Below, piece after piece: positions 49,600 to 61,678 of a DNA stretch of 64,000 nucleotides. Positions within the stretch are counted from its first letter, which is position 1; the number at the start of each line of letters is the position of its first letter. The notes under the pieces were generated by a model. The model was not told the origin of the DNA, ran no database searches, and was given only the letters and a program-made list of their open reading frames with translations. The DNA comes from Vitis vinifera (taxonomy: Eukaryota > Streptophyta > Magnoliopsida > Vitales > Vitaceae). Both the position numbers and the translations under genes were made by a program. The DNA is taken from assembly GCF_030704535.1 (NCBI RefSeq), contig NC_081810.1, positions 1,116,501-1,180,500 on the forward strand. Direction: 5' to 3'.

Positions 49600-50370
49600 C
49601 ATTTAAGGATTTGTTTGGTTGTTGATAAAGTCTTGGGGTCGAAGGTCTTTGTTTGAAGAAGACCCAATTTTAGGGATTGCATGAGTTGGAATTTCTTTTA
49701 TTTTGCTTCATTTTCGCATGAATGAAATAAAGGATAAATTTGTTTTGGTTAAATATATGTTTGTATTTGTAAATAAAGTAGAAAATTTTATTTTCTTTCC
49801 ATGATTTGTGTTATCATCATATTTGTAGGGAAATTAGTTGATCTATATTATTGCTAGTTGATGGATTTTTTCTTTTAATTTTAATGGGATATATGACAAT
49901 TAATACTAGCAAATAAAGATATGGGAAAGATTCTATGCTTGGTTGTTTTTAATTGTAATTGATTTACTAAACTAGTTCATGTTTGATTTAATAACAAATT
50001 AAATTAGTTCATACTATGTGATGTATTGTTGATAACTTGTATCTGCATATTTTGATTCTTTGATGGTTCGATTTATTGTTTGTATGAAATGTTCAATGTT
50101 GCTTTAGTTTGTAGGAGGTGGAATAAAAATGTTTGAAAAAACTGACTATAAGAAATAGTGTAAAGGATTTGCATGAATTGGTTGAGAGAATGGATATGCA
50201 AATGTGGATTGCATATATGTATTATGTTGGTGTGTAAGAGTCTTTGGTTATTGTCTTGAACAAAGTATGTTGTATATCACCTTATTTAGTTACATTTGCA
50301 TTCACTTACTGGTATTTTAATACACATGTGTAAAAGAACAAATATAAATTTAATTATGAATGAACATAAA
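49600..50370. other. Unassigned DNA between two LTR insertions
   Basis: Moderately AT-rich and non-repetitive within the window. It continues the DNA on the left of 45632 and may be older mobile or gene-flank sequence. No open frame or motif is recognised. Confidence 0.4.
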
Positions 50371-51570
50371 TGTTAGCCCAAAGGTTCTCCTAATCAAGTT
50401 TTGATGATAACAAATCATGATTAAGTTACTAATTGGTTTGAATTATAAAGAATTTCAGGTATTAATTTGAAATTTCATCAAATAACCTAATGGATGCAAG
50501 ATCAAGACTTTTGGAAGACCGTTAATCATAGGAAACATATGTAAGATGAATGCATGGGTGCACTTAAGATTTACATATCATTTCATGCATCTTTGAAAAA
50601 CTTAGTTTATTCTTTAAAGTTACAGTTTCATCAAAACCCTAGTTTTATCAAAAGAATCTTAGGCAAATCACTTCAAAATTGGAATATTAATTTATCTAAA
50701 GACCTTGCCTAAGTGTTAGAAGAGAAAATACAAAAAAAATATAGGTTTTCGAGTCAAAAATGGTGAACCGGTCAAGCCTCTGTCCAAACCGGCTCAATCG
50801 GCCACGGTACCGGTCAGCCGGTTTCCTCTTCCTGATCGAGGTCCGGTCGAGAGGAGCAAAAAACACTCTCTCTCTCTCTTCTAGTAGTCTTTCCTTCCCG
50901 GTCGAGGTCTAGTTGAGGGTAATGGTCACCTGCCAAGTATTAAATGATCCAACAACTAGTGAATCGGTCGACTCCCAGCTCGACCGGTTGAGGTTGCTTT
51001 TTGGTTTTCTTGGTTCCCGATATTAGAAACCTATAAATAAAGAGCTTCACTTCATTTATGAGCAAGAGAACACCTACATTTATTTGCCCACCCACTTGTT
51101 CTTGCCTTAAAAGTTCTCATTCTTTTCTTGGTGCATTAAATCTCCATTTGCATACTCTTTAGTGCACCTTTGTGATTCATCCTAACCTTGAGTTGTATTT
51201 GAGCCTTTGTTAAGCTAGGTTGAAAGATTCATACTTGTTAATTAAGTGTTAAAGCCTTCAAGTGAATTGAAACTTAAAGAGATTGTGTAAGAGCCTATTG
51301 GAGCCAGAATTCAAGTGTAAAGGTGATTAGAAGCTTGGTTGAAGCTTCAAGTTAGTGGAACTCTTACTTGGTTAAGAGCTTGAGGAGAGTGAACGTAGGC
51401 AAGGAAGTGTTGAACCACTATAAAATCTGAGTTTGATTTCTCTAACCTTATCTCTTTATTTTTGTTTCTCTTGTGCTTAAATTTGTTGTGTTTAAAAAGA
51501 ATTTTTAAAAACTCAATTCACCCCCTCTCTTGGATGTTTTTCTCTTTTAAGATTAGCCTTTATCTTCTCA
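50371..51570 (+). mobile_element. Solo LTR of the same SIRE-like family, plus strand
   Basis: Starts TGTTAGCCCAAAGGTTCTCC and ends GCCTTTATCTTCTCA, 1200 bp, matching the 1219-bp LTR of the minus-strand element along its length. Flanks ATAAA (50366-50370) and ATAAG (51571-51575) differ at one base, consistent with an aged 5-bp target duplication. Internal landmarks include a (CT)n tract near 50865 and AATTCACCCCCTCTC near the end. Confidence 0.85.
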
Positions 51571-51824
51571 ATAAGTTATATAGAAATGGTGACAGATATT
51601 TCATATTTGGATGTGATATCATATTGGAATTTGTTGTTAAGAAAAATAAGAGCATGTTTGAAATGAATGTGATTTAGTGCTTTTTTTGTTTTGGGGAAAG
51701 TATGTTTTGGATTGGAGATGTGAATATGAATAGGATTTCTGAAGCTAAGATGGTCGAAATTGAAGAAAAATATGCTTCGGTCGAAAGTTATTACATATTG
51801 GGCAGTTATTTGTTTTTGTAGGTT

Positions 51825-51882
51825 AGTCTTTTGTTAATCTTAGGTTCTACCTTCATTAAACTTTGGTACTACTTTTATTAAA
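51825..51882. repeat. Left piece of a 'cttaggtactacc' minisatellite
   Basis: Two to three degenerate units (TCTTAGGTTCTACC, CTTTGGTACTAC) directly abut the solo LTR at 51883. They continue on its far side at 53442, so one array was split by the insertion. Confidence 0.7.
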
Positions 51883-53436
51883 TGATCGCTCAGATTTTTT
51901 GTCGTTTGTTGGATCAAAACAAAATTTATAACCTAATTCACTCTTCTATAGCAATTTGTACCTGATCAAAAATTGGCTTTAGTACAAACTACTGTAGCAT
52001 AGTGGTTTTTAGGTATCGTCCACAAGGATGGATTATTCTTGGTGATTAAGGCTTGAATGAGATGATAAGAAGTGATTGTGAAAAAGTGAAATCAACTTGA
52101 AATTGCATGATAAAATTCCAAATTAACAATGTATTCAAATTGAATTGAAAATGAAGTTTAAAAGAGAAGAAAATTTATAAGAGGTGAGATTCTCGGAGTT
52201 AGGATTTTCTAGAGAGCAATTTCCATGGTGAATGGGTGTTAAGATCTAATTTTCATCAAGTTAGATTGAAAACCTAAATTTTCATCTAAACCGATTTTTG
52301 ATTTAACTTTAGATCTAGATCTAATTTCTCTTCAAATTAGGTAATCTAATCTAAGAGATCAATTTGAATCATATATTCAATTCATCTTAAATTATCTTCC
52401 AATGATTCACACAATGCAACTATTCAATCTCATCAAATCTAGCATTAAGAATTTGATGAATCTACCTAGTTTGCATTGTAGTAATCATCCAAGACAATTT
52501 GAAGAGAAAAATCCCCAAATTTCAATTAATCAATCAATTGGATCAAATTACCTTAGCAATTCAAGCTCAATTCTCTAATTCACCATAGATCTTGCCTCTA
52601 GATCCTCCCTCCTCCAAGAAAAACGAGATTTAGCCACTCATGCTTGGAGATTTAATCTCACAAGACATGTTTGGCTACCGAGAAAATAAAAGAAACTGAA
52701 AGAAAGTGGAGAATTGTATATAGAGAGAAGAAGTATGAAAAGTTATTACAATTAGAAAATGAATCAAAAGTCCTTAAATGAGAAAATCTCGTTTCTATTT
52801 ATAGGCCAAGGTAAAAAGGACACTTGGCAACATTTTAGAGGTCTTCCGGATGCTTCTTCATCAAGGAATCTGGAGAGAATGCCCTTTCGCACGAGCCCCA
52901 AGTGATCCCGCATGATGGTGCGAAGTGAAGAATCAATCAGCTGGAATTTCGTTCTTCTGGAGCGTTTCGCATGACTGTGCGAAAATTTCGCATGGTCATG
53001 CGAAATCACTTCTTCACAATTTCCTCATATGCTGCAGCCATACTCTCTCTGTTTCATTTCGCATGATTGTGCGAAAATTTCGCATGGTCATGCGAAATCG
53101 AAAATCATGCTATTCCGGTTCTTCTTTGCAAATTCTCTCATTTGTTCATGTTTAATCCATCTCCACCACCTTCAATTAAGCTCCAAAGCTTGGTCCAAGT
53201 GCATTTCCTCTTCCTCTTCATCCACATTATGTATCCTCCTCCGTTCCATTTTCCATTTGTCACTCCATGCTTCAAAAATCACCTTAAAATATCTCCAAAA
53301 CTCAACAAAGAACCATTAGAATCTCTTGCAAGGGTAGCAATGTATTACTTGGGCATATTAGGCATAATTACTACTCAAAAGGTGTGAAACTCATGAAAGT
53401 TAGTATCTAAAATATGTGGTTTTTGAGTAGTAATCA
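51883..53436 (+). mobile_element. Solo LTR, 1554 bp, inserted in a minisatellite
   Basis: Starts TGATCGCTCAG and ends GAGTAGTAATCA, with inverted TGAT/ATCA termini and a 5-bp target duplication TTAAA at 51878-51882 and 53437-53441. It contains GGTATCGTCCACAAGGATGG near 52014, a word I associate with long LTRs of plant retrotransposons. Near 52880-53100 are several inverted pairs built on TTTCGCATG...CATGCGAAA. No pol sequence. Family not assigned. Confidence 0.75.
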
Positions 53437-53441
53437 TTAAA

Positions 53442-53790
53442 CTTAAGGACTACCTTTATTTAACTTAGGTACTACCTTTATTAAACTTAGGTACTATCTT
53501 AATGCACCTTAGATACTACCTTAATCTACTTTAGGTACTATCTTAATGCAACTTAGGTACTATTTAAATGCAAACCTTAGGTACCACTTGGATGTACACC
53601 TTAGATACTTCTTGGATGTACACCTTAGGTACTCCCTTAATGCAAACCTAAGCTAATCTTATCTACTATCTTAATTGAGCTTAGGTACTTCATTCGTGGA
53701 GTATAGGTACTTGATTTGTGGATCATATGTGCTTAATTTGTTAACCTCGTGTAGTTCATTTGTCAATCTTAGGTACTACCCTTCTCAATC
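53442..53790. repeat. Main part of the 'cttaggtactacc' minisatellite
   Basis: About 12-15 degenerate units of roughly 22-30 bp with the core CTTAGGTACTACCTT, drifting toward CTTAGGTACTTCATT at the right end. No coding or regulatory role is evident. Confidence 0.8.
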
Positions 53791-54239
53791 ATAGGACCTA
53801 GTTTTGGCATTGGTACTAGCTTGGAATCCATAGTTTGAAGACAAATTGAGAAATATGGAACTTTCAAACTCAATACACAAATTGTTTAATTGCATTTTAT
53901 ATATGAGCATAACATTATTATGTTGTACTAGGTTAGTGAGTTGGTTGGCCTTAAACGTGACATTACTATGATGAAATCTATAGTTTATAGGGTTGATTTT
54001 CTTTTAAGGATGAATCATGTAAAGGTGTGGTATTAAAAAAAATATAGATTTTTTAAAGAATTTTCACAAAATAAATCAAGAAATATGCACTCAAATAGTA
54101 ATGTTGTTAAAATTCTAAAAGTGTCCCCTCAAGTATTTTCTCTTCGACCAGCTAATCCATTTGTTTTGTTTTGCTTTGTTTTTCCTTTTTTATTTTTAAA
54201 CCTTCATATGATAAGTGAAGATAACTTCATGATGTTTAT

Positions 54240-55580
54240 CAAATTGACACATGGCTAATTAATATGGCATATTATTTTCCTTTTTTTTCTTCTTCTTCAT
54301 TTTACCTATAAAATAATGCACATTTTTTTAATATGTTAGTTACACATTGTTATAAAATCTTTTTAATTTCATTTTTTTTTTCACTTTTTCATCTTTTCAT
54401 ATTTATTAATTATAATTATTTATAAACACTTTAAATATAAAATAATAATAATATATGATAAATAATTAATGAAGAAATTAATATAAAAATAAATACAAAA
54501 TGAACAAATTTAGAGGTTTAGAATATAAGATTTTATATATTCATGTTAAATAAAATACTTATTTTTTTGATAAATCTTATCATATATAGATTAAAAAATA
54601 TCTTTGTCGTTTTATTTTATTGTTTATCTTTTTTAATTTTTAAATTTTCATGTGAAAATAAAAATCAATTGTCATGATTTTTAACTTTTTGCTTATGATT
54701 CTTACTTAATTGTAATTTTAACTTTTTTTTTTCTTAGTTAAAATGTTTAATATTTTTCATTAAAGAAGATAAACTTGATTGTGATTTTAACATTTTGTTT
54801 TGTTAAAATTTTTAATTTTTAATTTATAAAAAATAAAAAAATTTAAAAGCTGTATTTAATCATTTATATTAATTTCTATCAATTCTATATAAAATAAAAA
54901 TATTTTTTTTATAAAAAATTATATTTAGTTATTTATATTAATTTTCTCTTAATTTTATTAAAAATTAAAATTTTTGCATACTAAAATTATGTATTAATAA
55001 ACACAACTTTTGAAAAATAGAGTATCATTCTTTTATATACTTATTTCATACGGAGTGGTACTCTTTTTGTACCATTTTTCTAATAGTTGTGTTGACCAAT
55101 ACATAATTTCAGTAAAATAAAATTAATATAAATTATTATATACAATTTTTTATAAAAAAAAATATTTTTTATTTTTAAATTTATATAAATTAAAAATTAA
55201 AAATTTTAATAAAACAAAATGTTATAACTACACCAAATTTTTGTCTTTTTTAATTAAAAGACATTAAGCATTTTAGTAAAGAAAAAAAAATTAAAACCTA
55301 GATGCTAAATCTCTATATTTGTTCATCATATATTTATTTTTATATTAAATTTGTTCTCACTAAATATTTATTACATGTTATTATTTTATTTTTAAAATAT
55401 CAATAAATAATTAAAATCCTAAATATGAAAAATGAGATAAAAATAAAATAAAATTGAAATGACATCCTAATGCCAACACATTTAAAAAACAATCAAATAA
55501 AATGGAAGATACAGATATTACAGAGGTAGGGAAAAAGAAAAAAAAATGATGTGGTATGGCTGATTCCCAAGCGTCAAATT
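54240..55580. mobile_element. Long imperfect foldback element (MITE-like), about 1.34 kb
   Basis: The two halves are reverse complements over most of their length. Pairs seen directly: 54240-54285 with about 55545-55580, 54476-54528 with 55296-55351, 54787-54825 with 55186-55228, and 54982-55027 with 55059-55113, centre near 55043. Example: TAACATTTTGTTTTGTTAAA on the left and its near-exact complement on the right. The left arm is longer by roughly 150-250 bp. No coding capacity. Such arms fit a foldback or Mutator-type non-autonomous element; no target duplication was identified, so outer limits are approximate. Confidence 0.65.
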
Positions 55581-55753
55581 TTTTGTTTAAAACAAAACAA
55601 TAATAATGACAAGCTCTTTGAATTGTTGCGTGTCAAACTAAAACTAAAAAAATAAAAAATAAAAAAACTTTCATAATTGGCGGCTCATGAGGATTTTCTG
55701 AAACTGATATTTTTTTTTTAAATGGCACACGTGTAACATGACTCTCCCTTTTA

Positions 55754-55760
55754 TAATGCT

Positions 55761-55805
<45 letters not shown>

Positions 55806-56181
55806 CTATGATGGAATTTATAGTCGGTTGATTTTTTTAATGCCCATGAGCAGCTGATTTTTGAGGTAATTGAATATTAATGGCTGTGAGACCCATTCTC
55901 ATATGGTCTCTCTCTCTCTCTCATATTCTAGATAGAATCTATAGTCTATAGGGTTGATTTTTTTTAATGGTTGTGGGTTGCTGATTTTTGAAGGAAAGTG
56001 ATTAAATATTAATGGTCGTGAGACAGTCCCATTTGGTCTCTCTCTCCCGCTCTCTCTCTCACATTCTATGATAGGATCTATAGTCTATGGGGTTGATTTT
56101 TTTAATGCCCATGAGGAGATGATTTTTTATGGAAAGTAATTGAATATTAACGATTGTGAGACCAATTCTCATATGGTCTGC

Positions 56182-56258
<77 letters not shown>

Positions 56259-56480
56259 CCTATGATAGACTTTATAGTCAGTAGGGTCGATTTTTTTTTA
56301 ATTGCCCTGAGCAGCTGATTTTTCTAGGAAAGTGACAGAATATTAATGGTTGTGAGACCATTCTCATATGTTCTCTCTCTATTTCACCCCCTCTCTATAG
56401 TCTATAGGGTTGATTATTTATTTATTTTTTATGCCCATGAGCCATCGGCAGCTGATTTTTGAAGGAAAGTAGTTGAGTAG
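55754..56480. repeat. Minisatellite with embedded (CT)n, between D6 and D7
   Basis: About five units of 120-180 bp: a (CT)n tract, then TATGATAGAATCTATAGTC, GGGTTGATTTTTT, ATGCCCATGAGCAGCTGAT, and GTGAGACCCATTCTCATATG. CT tracts vary greatly; the longest (about 56180-56256) has about 38 dinucleotides. Confidence 0.9.
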
Positions 56481-57560
56481 TAATGGGTTGGGACTTGTGA
56501 GACCCATAAATGTAGAAAGGAATTCAAAATCCTAATAAAAATGTATTTCAATGAATAATGAGTTTTTAATTCATATTCTCATGTTTAATAATTAATTCAC
56601 ATAAAAAAAACAAATTAAAAGTGAAATAGATTTTTTAATTTCATTTTTTTGCTTCAATGTCTCAAAGATATATAAAATATGAGGATTATTCTCATATATT
56701 TGAAAGGTTTACAAAATGATTCTAAAAAAATAATTTTTTTAAAAATATTCAAAAACAAGAAACTTGATAATTCAATTTAATTGCTTAATTTAAATTATTA
56801 AATATATTTAATAAAATAATTTAATGTTAAAATTATTTTTATTTTTTAATATTAAATTAAAATAATTAACTAATACAATTTCAAAGCCTTTTTACCTCAT
56901 TTTCCTCTACCAATGTAAAATAATTAACATATACATCAGACCTACCTTGACTCACAAGTTTGCCTTTTAAGTCTCCTTATTTCCTGATTTTATTTATTTA
57001 TACTTTAATCTCATTCTTTCTACTTATATCTAAAAGGTCTAAATTTTTCTTTATACTTTTAAAAATGAGGATTAAAATTTCCATAAATACTAAAATTCAT
57101 ACTTTTTTTTTCTTTTTTCAAATAACTAAATATTAGATAATTGAAAGTAAATTCTTTTGGTCAAAACTTATGTCTCATATAATAAGTCATTACAACAACA
57201 ATTTAAAAGTATTATTTTTTATGATTTAATCAAGTAGAATAAAAAATTAAGTATAAAAAAGGGAAAATGTTGAATAAACAAGAAGAAAGAAATACCAATA
57301 TTAAATGAGATTTTTTTTATTTTAGTTTAATTTTAATATTTTATTAGTAATTAATGGTCAATTTTTTTATTTTTTTTTTGTAATAATATTTAGTTGTCAT
57401 TATTTTGAAAATTAAATTTACATTTTTTTAGAGGGGGCAAATTTTCTATTTTGGTTTCTACTTTCCTAAAAAAGGTTTCACATATAAGGGAACTTTTTTG
57501 TTTCTAGAATATTGAAGGGGGGGGGACACGTGACCCCCTGAGTTGGGACAGAACTCGTTT
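56481..57560. mobile_element. D7 distal flank containing an end-less remnant of the inverted-repeat element
   Basis: 56487-56960 matches D6's flank at 38520-38880 and D8's at 61130-61590. From about 56963 to 57545 it aligns with the right two-thirds of the 32019-32952 element (CTTTAATCTCATTCTTT, CATATAAGGGAACTTTTT), but neither inverted terminus survives and the distal GGCCCA site is also missing. Confidence 0.55.
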
Positions 57561-57564
57561 TCTA

Positions 57565-57820
57565 GAAAAAGTTGGGCCCAACTATGCCGTCGTCTTTCAA
57601 TGTTTTTTCCTTCTTTCCATTTAAAAAACAATGCGTGCTATTACAAGTCGATAAGACTTGCATTTTGGTCATTCTCGTTAGAAAATCCCCCCTTTGTGTT
57701 TTGTCTTTGAGTGGTTGGCAACTACGACTTGGTCTTTGCGCAGTTGGTAAGTATGACGCCTTGGAAATTAGAAAAATATTATTGTACGGAAAATGAAACA
57801 TTCAATATATGTATATATAG
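57565..57820 (+). promoter_or_regulatory. D7 proximal promoter and TATA box, reduced block
   Basis: TTGGGCCCAACTATGCCG near 57571 is kept. The conserved block is shortened: ATAAGACTTGC runs straight into ATTTTGGTCATTCTCG (57651-57675), without the CCATAAGATGGAGG part. Two 'ggcaactacgacttgg'-type words follow (about 57716-57760). TATA box GTATATATAG at 57811-57820. Confidence 0.55.
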
Positions 57821-57900
57821 CCTAGGTGTTCTGAGCAAATGTAGATAACTCAGGTTTTGTGAGCAAAGGCATATCATAACTCAAGTTTTGTGAGCAAAGG
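57821..57900 (+). repeat. D7 leader repeat, three copies of 28-31 bp
   Basis: Units start at 57821 (CCTAGGTGTTCTGAGCAAAT), 57849 (CTCAGGTTTTGTGAGCAAAG) and 57880 (CTCAAGTTTTGTGAGCAAAG). The first contains ATG immediately followed by TAG at 57839-57844. Confidence 0.9.
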
Positions 57901-57915
57901 GTGTGCACTGTAGCC

Positions 57916-58497
57916 ATGGCTAAAGCTCTCCTCGTTTCACCTTCCTACTTCATCTTCTTCATCTTCCTCATTTTCTCTTCTGCCACAGTTTCAATTTTCG
58001 GAGAAGAATACAGCTATGTCAAAAGTATCAATCCTAAGAAAATGAATATGTTGAAGGAAAAGGTAACACACTTTCAACTTTATTGGCAAGATGTTGTTAG
58101 TGGGTCTAATGCAACATCGGTTACAGTGCTTGAAGAAGTGAATAACTCGTCAACATTGTTTGGTTCGGTTAGTATAATTGATAACTCGTTAACCGTTGGG
58201 CCAAATTTGAGCTCAAAAACGGTTGGAAAGTCCCAAGGGTTATACGCATCTACGGGACTAGAAGAAACTTCATTATTGATGGTTATGAATTTTGCATTCA
58301 CTGATGGCAAGTACAACGGTAGCACATTCACCGTGGTAGGACGGAACAATGTAAATGCTAAGGTGAGGGAGATGCCAATAATCGGTGGTAGTGGGCTTTT
58401 CCGATTTGCTAGAGGCTATGTTCTAGCATCAACTTACTCATTCAGCGACAACGGAGATGGCACTATTGAATACAATTGTTATGTTATACATTATTGA
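57916..58497 (+). CDS. Dirigent protein D7 (DIR-b/d type)
   Basis: 193 residues, single exon. Signal peptide 1-29, mature start near EEYSYVKSINPKK. THFQLYWQDVVSG carries Gln58-Asp59; KTVGKSQGLYASTGLEE differs from sisters (Ser106, Leu115); [36 protein letters not shown] (152-168) and EYNCYVIHY with Cys188, the only cysteine. Sequons at Asn65, Asn77, Asn97 and Asn134. Closest to D8, including the THFQ and VVGRNNVNA segments. The ATG at 57916 follows the three-copy leader repeat. Candidate poly(A) signal AATAAA at 58656. Role by family: apoplastic stereocontrol in phenolic metabolism, substrate unknown. Confidence 0.95.
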   Translation: MAKALLVSPSYFIFFIFLIFSSATVSIFGEEYSYVKSINPKKMNMLKEKVTHFQLYWQDVVSGSNATSVTVLEEVNNSSTLFGSVSIIDNSLTVGPNLSSKTVGKSQGLYASTGLEETSLLMVMNFAFTDGKYNGSTFTVVGRNNVNAKVREMPIIGGSGLFRFARGYVLASTYSFSDNGDGTIEYNCYVIHY

Positions 58498-58499
58498 TA

Positions 58500-60600
58500 T
58501 TTTTTATCTTTTTCTAGTTTTTTCATGGAGCTTTGGTCCACAATAGTGATATACTTAAATAATTGTGTGTTCCCACTATAACTAAGTGAGATTATCTAGT
58601 TTTGTTTAATTTGAATAAAGGTGACTCTTCACCTAATTTAATGTAAGCATATTATAATAAAATAAAATGCTTATTTGCGTGCTTAATTACTTTCTTGAAA
58701 TTTGTTAAACTATACTTTATTCTTAAAAAATAAAAAAAATATTGGAGAGAAGTAGATTTCAAAGCTCATATCAACAAAGTTGAAATGGTATCACTTTTCT
58801 ATTCAACTTAGCCACTTTTTGTGAGTTGATTTGATATGTTTAAATTTTCACACATATAGCTTTTGAATATAAGGCTAATTGGGTGGACTACCTTTACTTT
58901 GTTTAATAAGAATGACATATGTCTTTGATTTCACATGACTCAAATTGTTTTAACCAAACTAAAATATATTCAACATCCACTAATTTTTAGTCATATATAA
59001 TGATAATGAAGTTAGGAAAAAAAAAACTAAAAAATTTGAGCAACATTCCCATTTATAAAAATGTTTTGATGAAAATTATAAATTTTATTACTTTGACATG
59101 ATACATAAGTTTAACTTTTTCTTTTGTTTCATCTAAGATATGATTTAATTGAAAATATTTGAAAAGAAGATAGGATTCTTAAACAACAACCTTTTCCCAT
59201 TATTTACAAATTCTACAAGGTCCATAGCTAGGGTTTGGATCAAAATGGCTAAAAATTAATGTCATCTCAATTTGGTTCATTTTTTAGATAAGCAATCATG
59301 ATGATGTTGAATAAGTTCTTGTGTCCATAACAAGCAAGCAACTATAATGGAACAAGACCATTTGTATTTTTTGTTGCCATTTGTATGGTCCAATATCTTG
59401 GGCCCATCACATTTTGAGCCATAGCCTAATGGGCTTTTCACCCCATGATGTGGTTACCAATTAAAAATTGGACCTCATTAGGGTTCACCAAATTTAAAGC
59501 CCCTTAAGACCCTTGAAGATTAAGTGGAAATAACCATTTGTCACAAATGAAAAGTGAGATAGAAACTTATATTTAAAATTTTAAATGGAAAGACCCTTGA
59601 ACACTGATTTTTAATGTTAGTGAATGAAAGAAAAATCAAATAACTCTCATTTCAAGCATTTAAGAGTACCATCTCCTAGAAAACTGATAAAATAACCCTA
59701 TTAGATAATTTGGTTAGAAAAAAGAAAATATGAAGGGTCTGATATATCATTGTCAAACAACGCATAAAAAAAAAACTATAAAAGGACGAATTTTCATTGT
59801 AGGATAAAGGAGAATTTCTTATTTTCAATAAATAAAAAAATTTAAAAGTTTTGCAGCTTCAATAAGTTCTAATAAATTTTATCTTTTATATATAAATTAT
59901 TATTATTATTATTTTATGATTTTAAAAAAATATATGAAATATGTTCAAATGGGTATTTAATTATAAATAAATGATAACTATTCTACTATTTCTCTAATAC
60001 AAAAATTAAAAAAAAACTATTTGAATATTTTTAAATGAATTTCACATTCAAAAAACTTTAAATCATTTTTTTTTTCTCTTCTTGGTTGTGAAATAGTAGA
60101 TGATGAAAAATTAACCATAAATGATTAATTATCATCATAAGTTTAATCTTTATCAATTATCCTTGTCCTATTAAAGCAAGGTGACAAGTTGAATTAATGT
60201 GATTAGGTTTATGTAAGTTCAAATCAATTGTCCTCATCCTTGTATGAAAGTCATGGACTCATGGCATGCGGCTATAGCCCATTGAAGGTATAGAAGTAGT
60301 GTTATTAAAGATCAAACTTTAAGTAAAAAAATTTTAAAGTATTTTTTAATATTTTATGGGATACTATTTTTAAAAAATAATATTAATTAAATAAAAAATC
60401 CTAACACTAAAACCCTGTAGAAAGAAGTTGGGAACAATGCATGCATGTGCATGTATTTCATGAGTTATCTCTGAGTATTGCCATCCGTTGCCACTAATTT
60501 TTTAGTCACCCTTTTTTCCCCTGAGAGAATGGAGTGGATGCCTTGGTGGAGCCTGTTTGCCATCCAAATGGGAGATTGAAATGCCTCTCTATCCCCACCT
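58500..60600. other. D7 3' flank
   Basis: Uninterrupted version of the downstream block, without the hAT-type and small LTR elements seen after D5. It gives the empty-site reference at 59213-59235 (CTACAAGGTCCATAGCTAGG). No gene; the short frame near 60534 is repeat DNA. Confidence 0.65.
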
Positions 60601-60606
60601 GCTGCA

Positions 60607-61140
60607 GCATCTCTCTCTCTCTCTCATATTCTATGATGGAATCTTTAGTCTATAAGGTTGATTTTTTGAATGCCCATTACCAGCTGATTTTTGAAGGAAA
60701 GGAATTGAATATTAATTCTCATATGGTCTCTCTCTCTTTCATATTCTTTGAAGAATCTATAATCTATAGAGTTGATCACTTTTAAATGCCCATGAGCAGC
60801 TGATTTTTGAAGGAAAGTGATTGAATATTAATGGCTGTGAGACCCATTCTCATATCTTCTCTCTCCCTCTCCCCCTTTCTCTCTCATATTCTATGATAGA
60901 ATCCACAGTCAATAGGATTGATTTTTTTTTTTTTTAATGCCCATGAGCAGCTGATTTTTGAAGGAAAGTGATTGAATATTAATGGTTGTGAGACCCATGC
61001 ACTCTCATATGTTCTCTTTATCTCCCCCTCTCTCTCATATTATATTATAGAATCTATAATCTATAGGGTTGATTTTTTTTAATGCCCATGAGCAGCTGAT
61101 TTTTGAAGGAAGGTGGTTGAATCTTAATGGGTTGTGAGAC
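60607..61140. repeat. Minisatellite with embedded (CT)n, between D7 and D8
   Basis: Four units of the same family as 55754-56480 (TATGATGGAATCTTTAGTC, ATGCCCATGAGCAGCTGAT, GTGAGACCCATTCTCATAT), with shorter CT tracts. Its right edge runs into the same TGTGAGACCCATTAATGTAG segment as the other array. Confidence 0.9.
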
Positions 61141-61678
61141 CCATTAATGTAGAGAGGAACTCAAAATCCTAATAAAAATGTAATTCAATTAATGATGGGT
61201 TTTTAATTCATATTCTCATTTTTAATAATTAATTCAAATAAAATAACAAATTAAAAGTAAAATAGATTTTTTAATTTCATTTTTTGTTTCAATGTCTCAA
61301 ACATATGTAAAAGATATGATGATTATTTTTAAGGTTTATAAAACAATTCTAAAAAAAGTAGATTTTTAAAAAATATTTAAAAGTAAGGTGTTTGATAAAT
61401 CAACTTAATTACTTAATTTTAATTATTAAATAAATAAAATATATTTTATAAAATAATTTAATATTAAAATTATTTTTTATTTTTAATATTAAATTAAATA
61501 ATTAATTTATATTTAATTTCAAAACCTTTTCACCTCATTTTTCCGTACCCATGTAAACTAATTAACATAAATACCGGACCTACTTGGGTCACAAGTTTGA
61601 ATGGTAAAATGACAATTTTATCCAATAGGATGAAGGGTTTTGGCCCCCACAATAAACCCTAGGGCCTACTTTGATGGC
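61141..61678. other. D8 distal flank
   Basis: Matches 38520-38950 and 56490-56960. TTTTGGCCCCCACAATAAAC near 61638 and AGGGCCTACTTTGATGGCGG near 61660 are the D8 versions of the distal GGCCC sites. Confidence 0.6.

Noticed and set aside
57821-57900. Regularly spaced leader repeats as a possible CRISPR array
   Set aside because: Only three diverged units, eukaryotic promoter context, and spacers that are part of the repeat.
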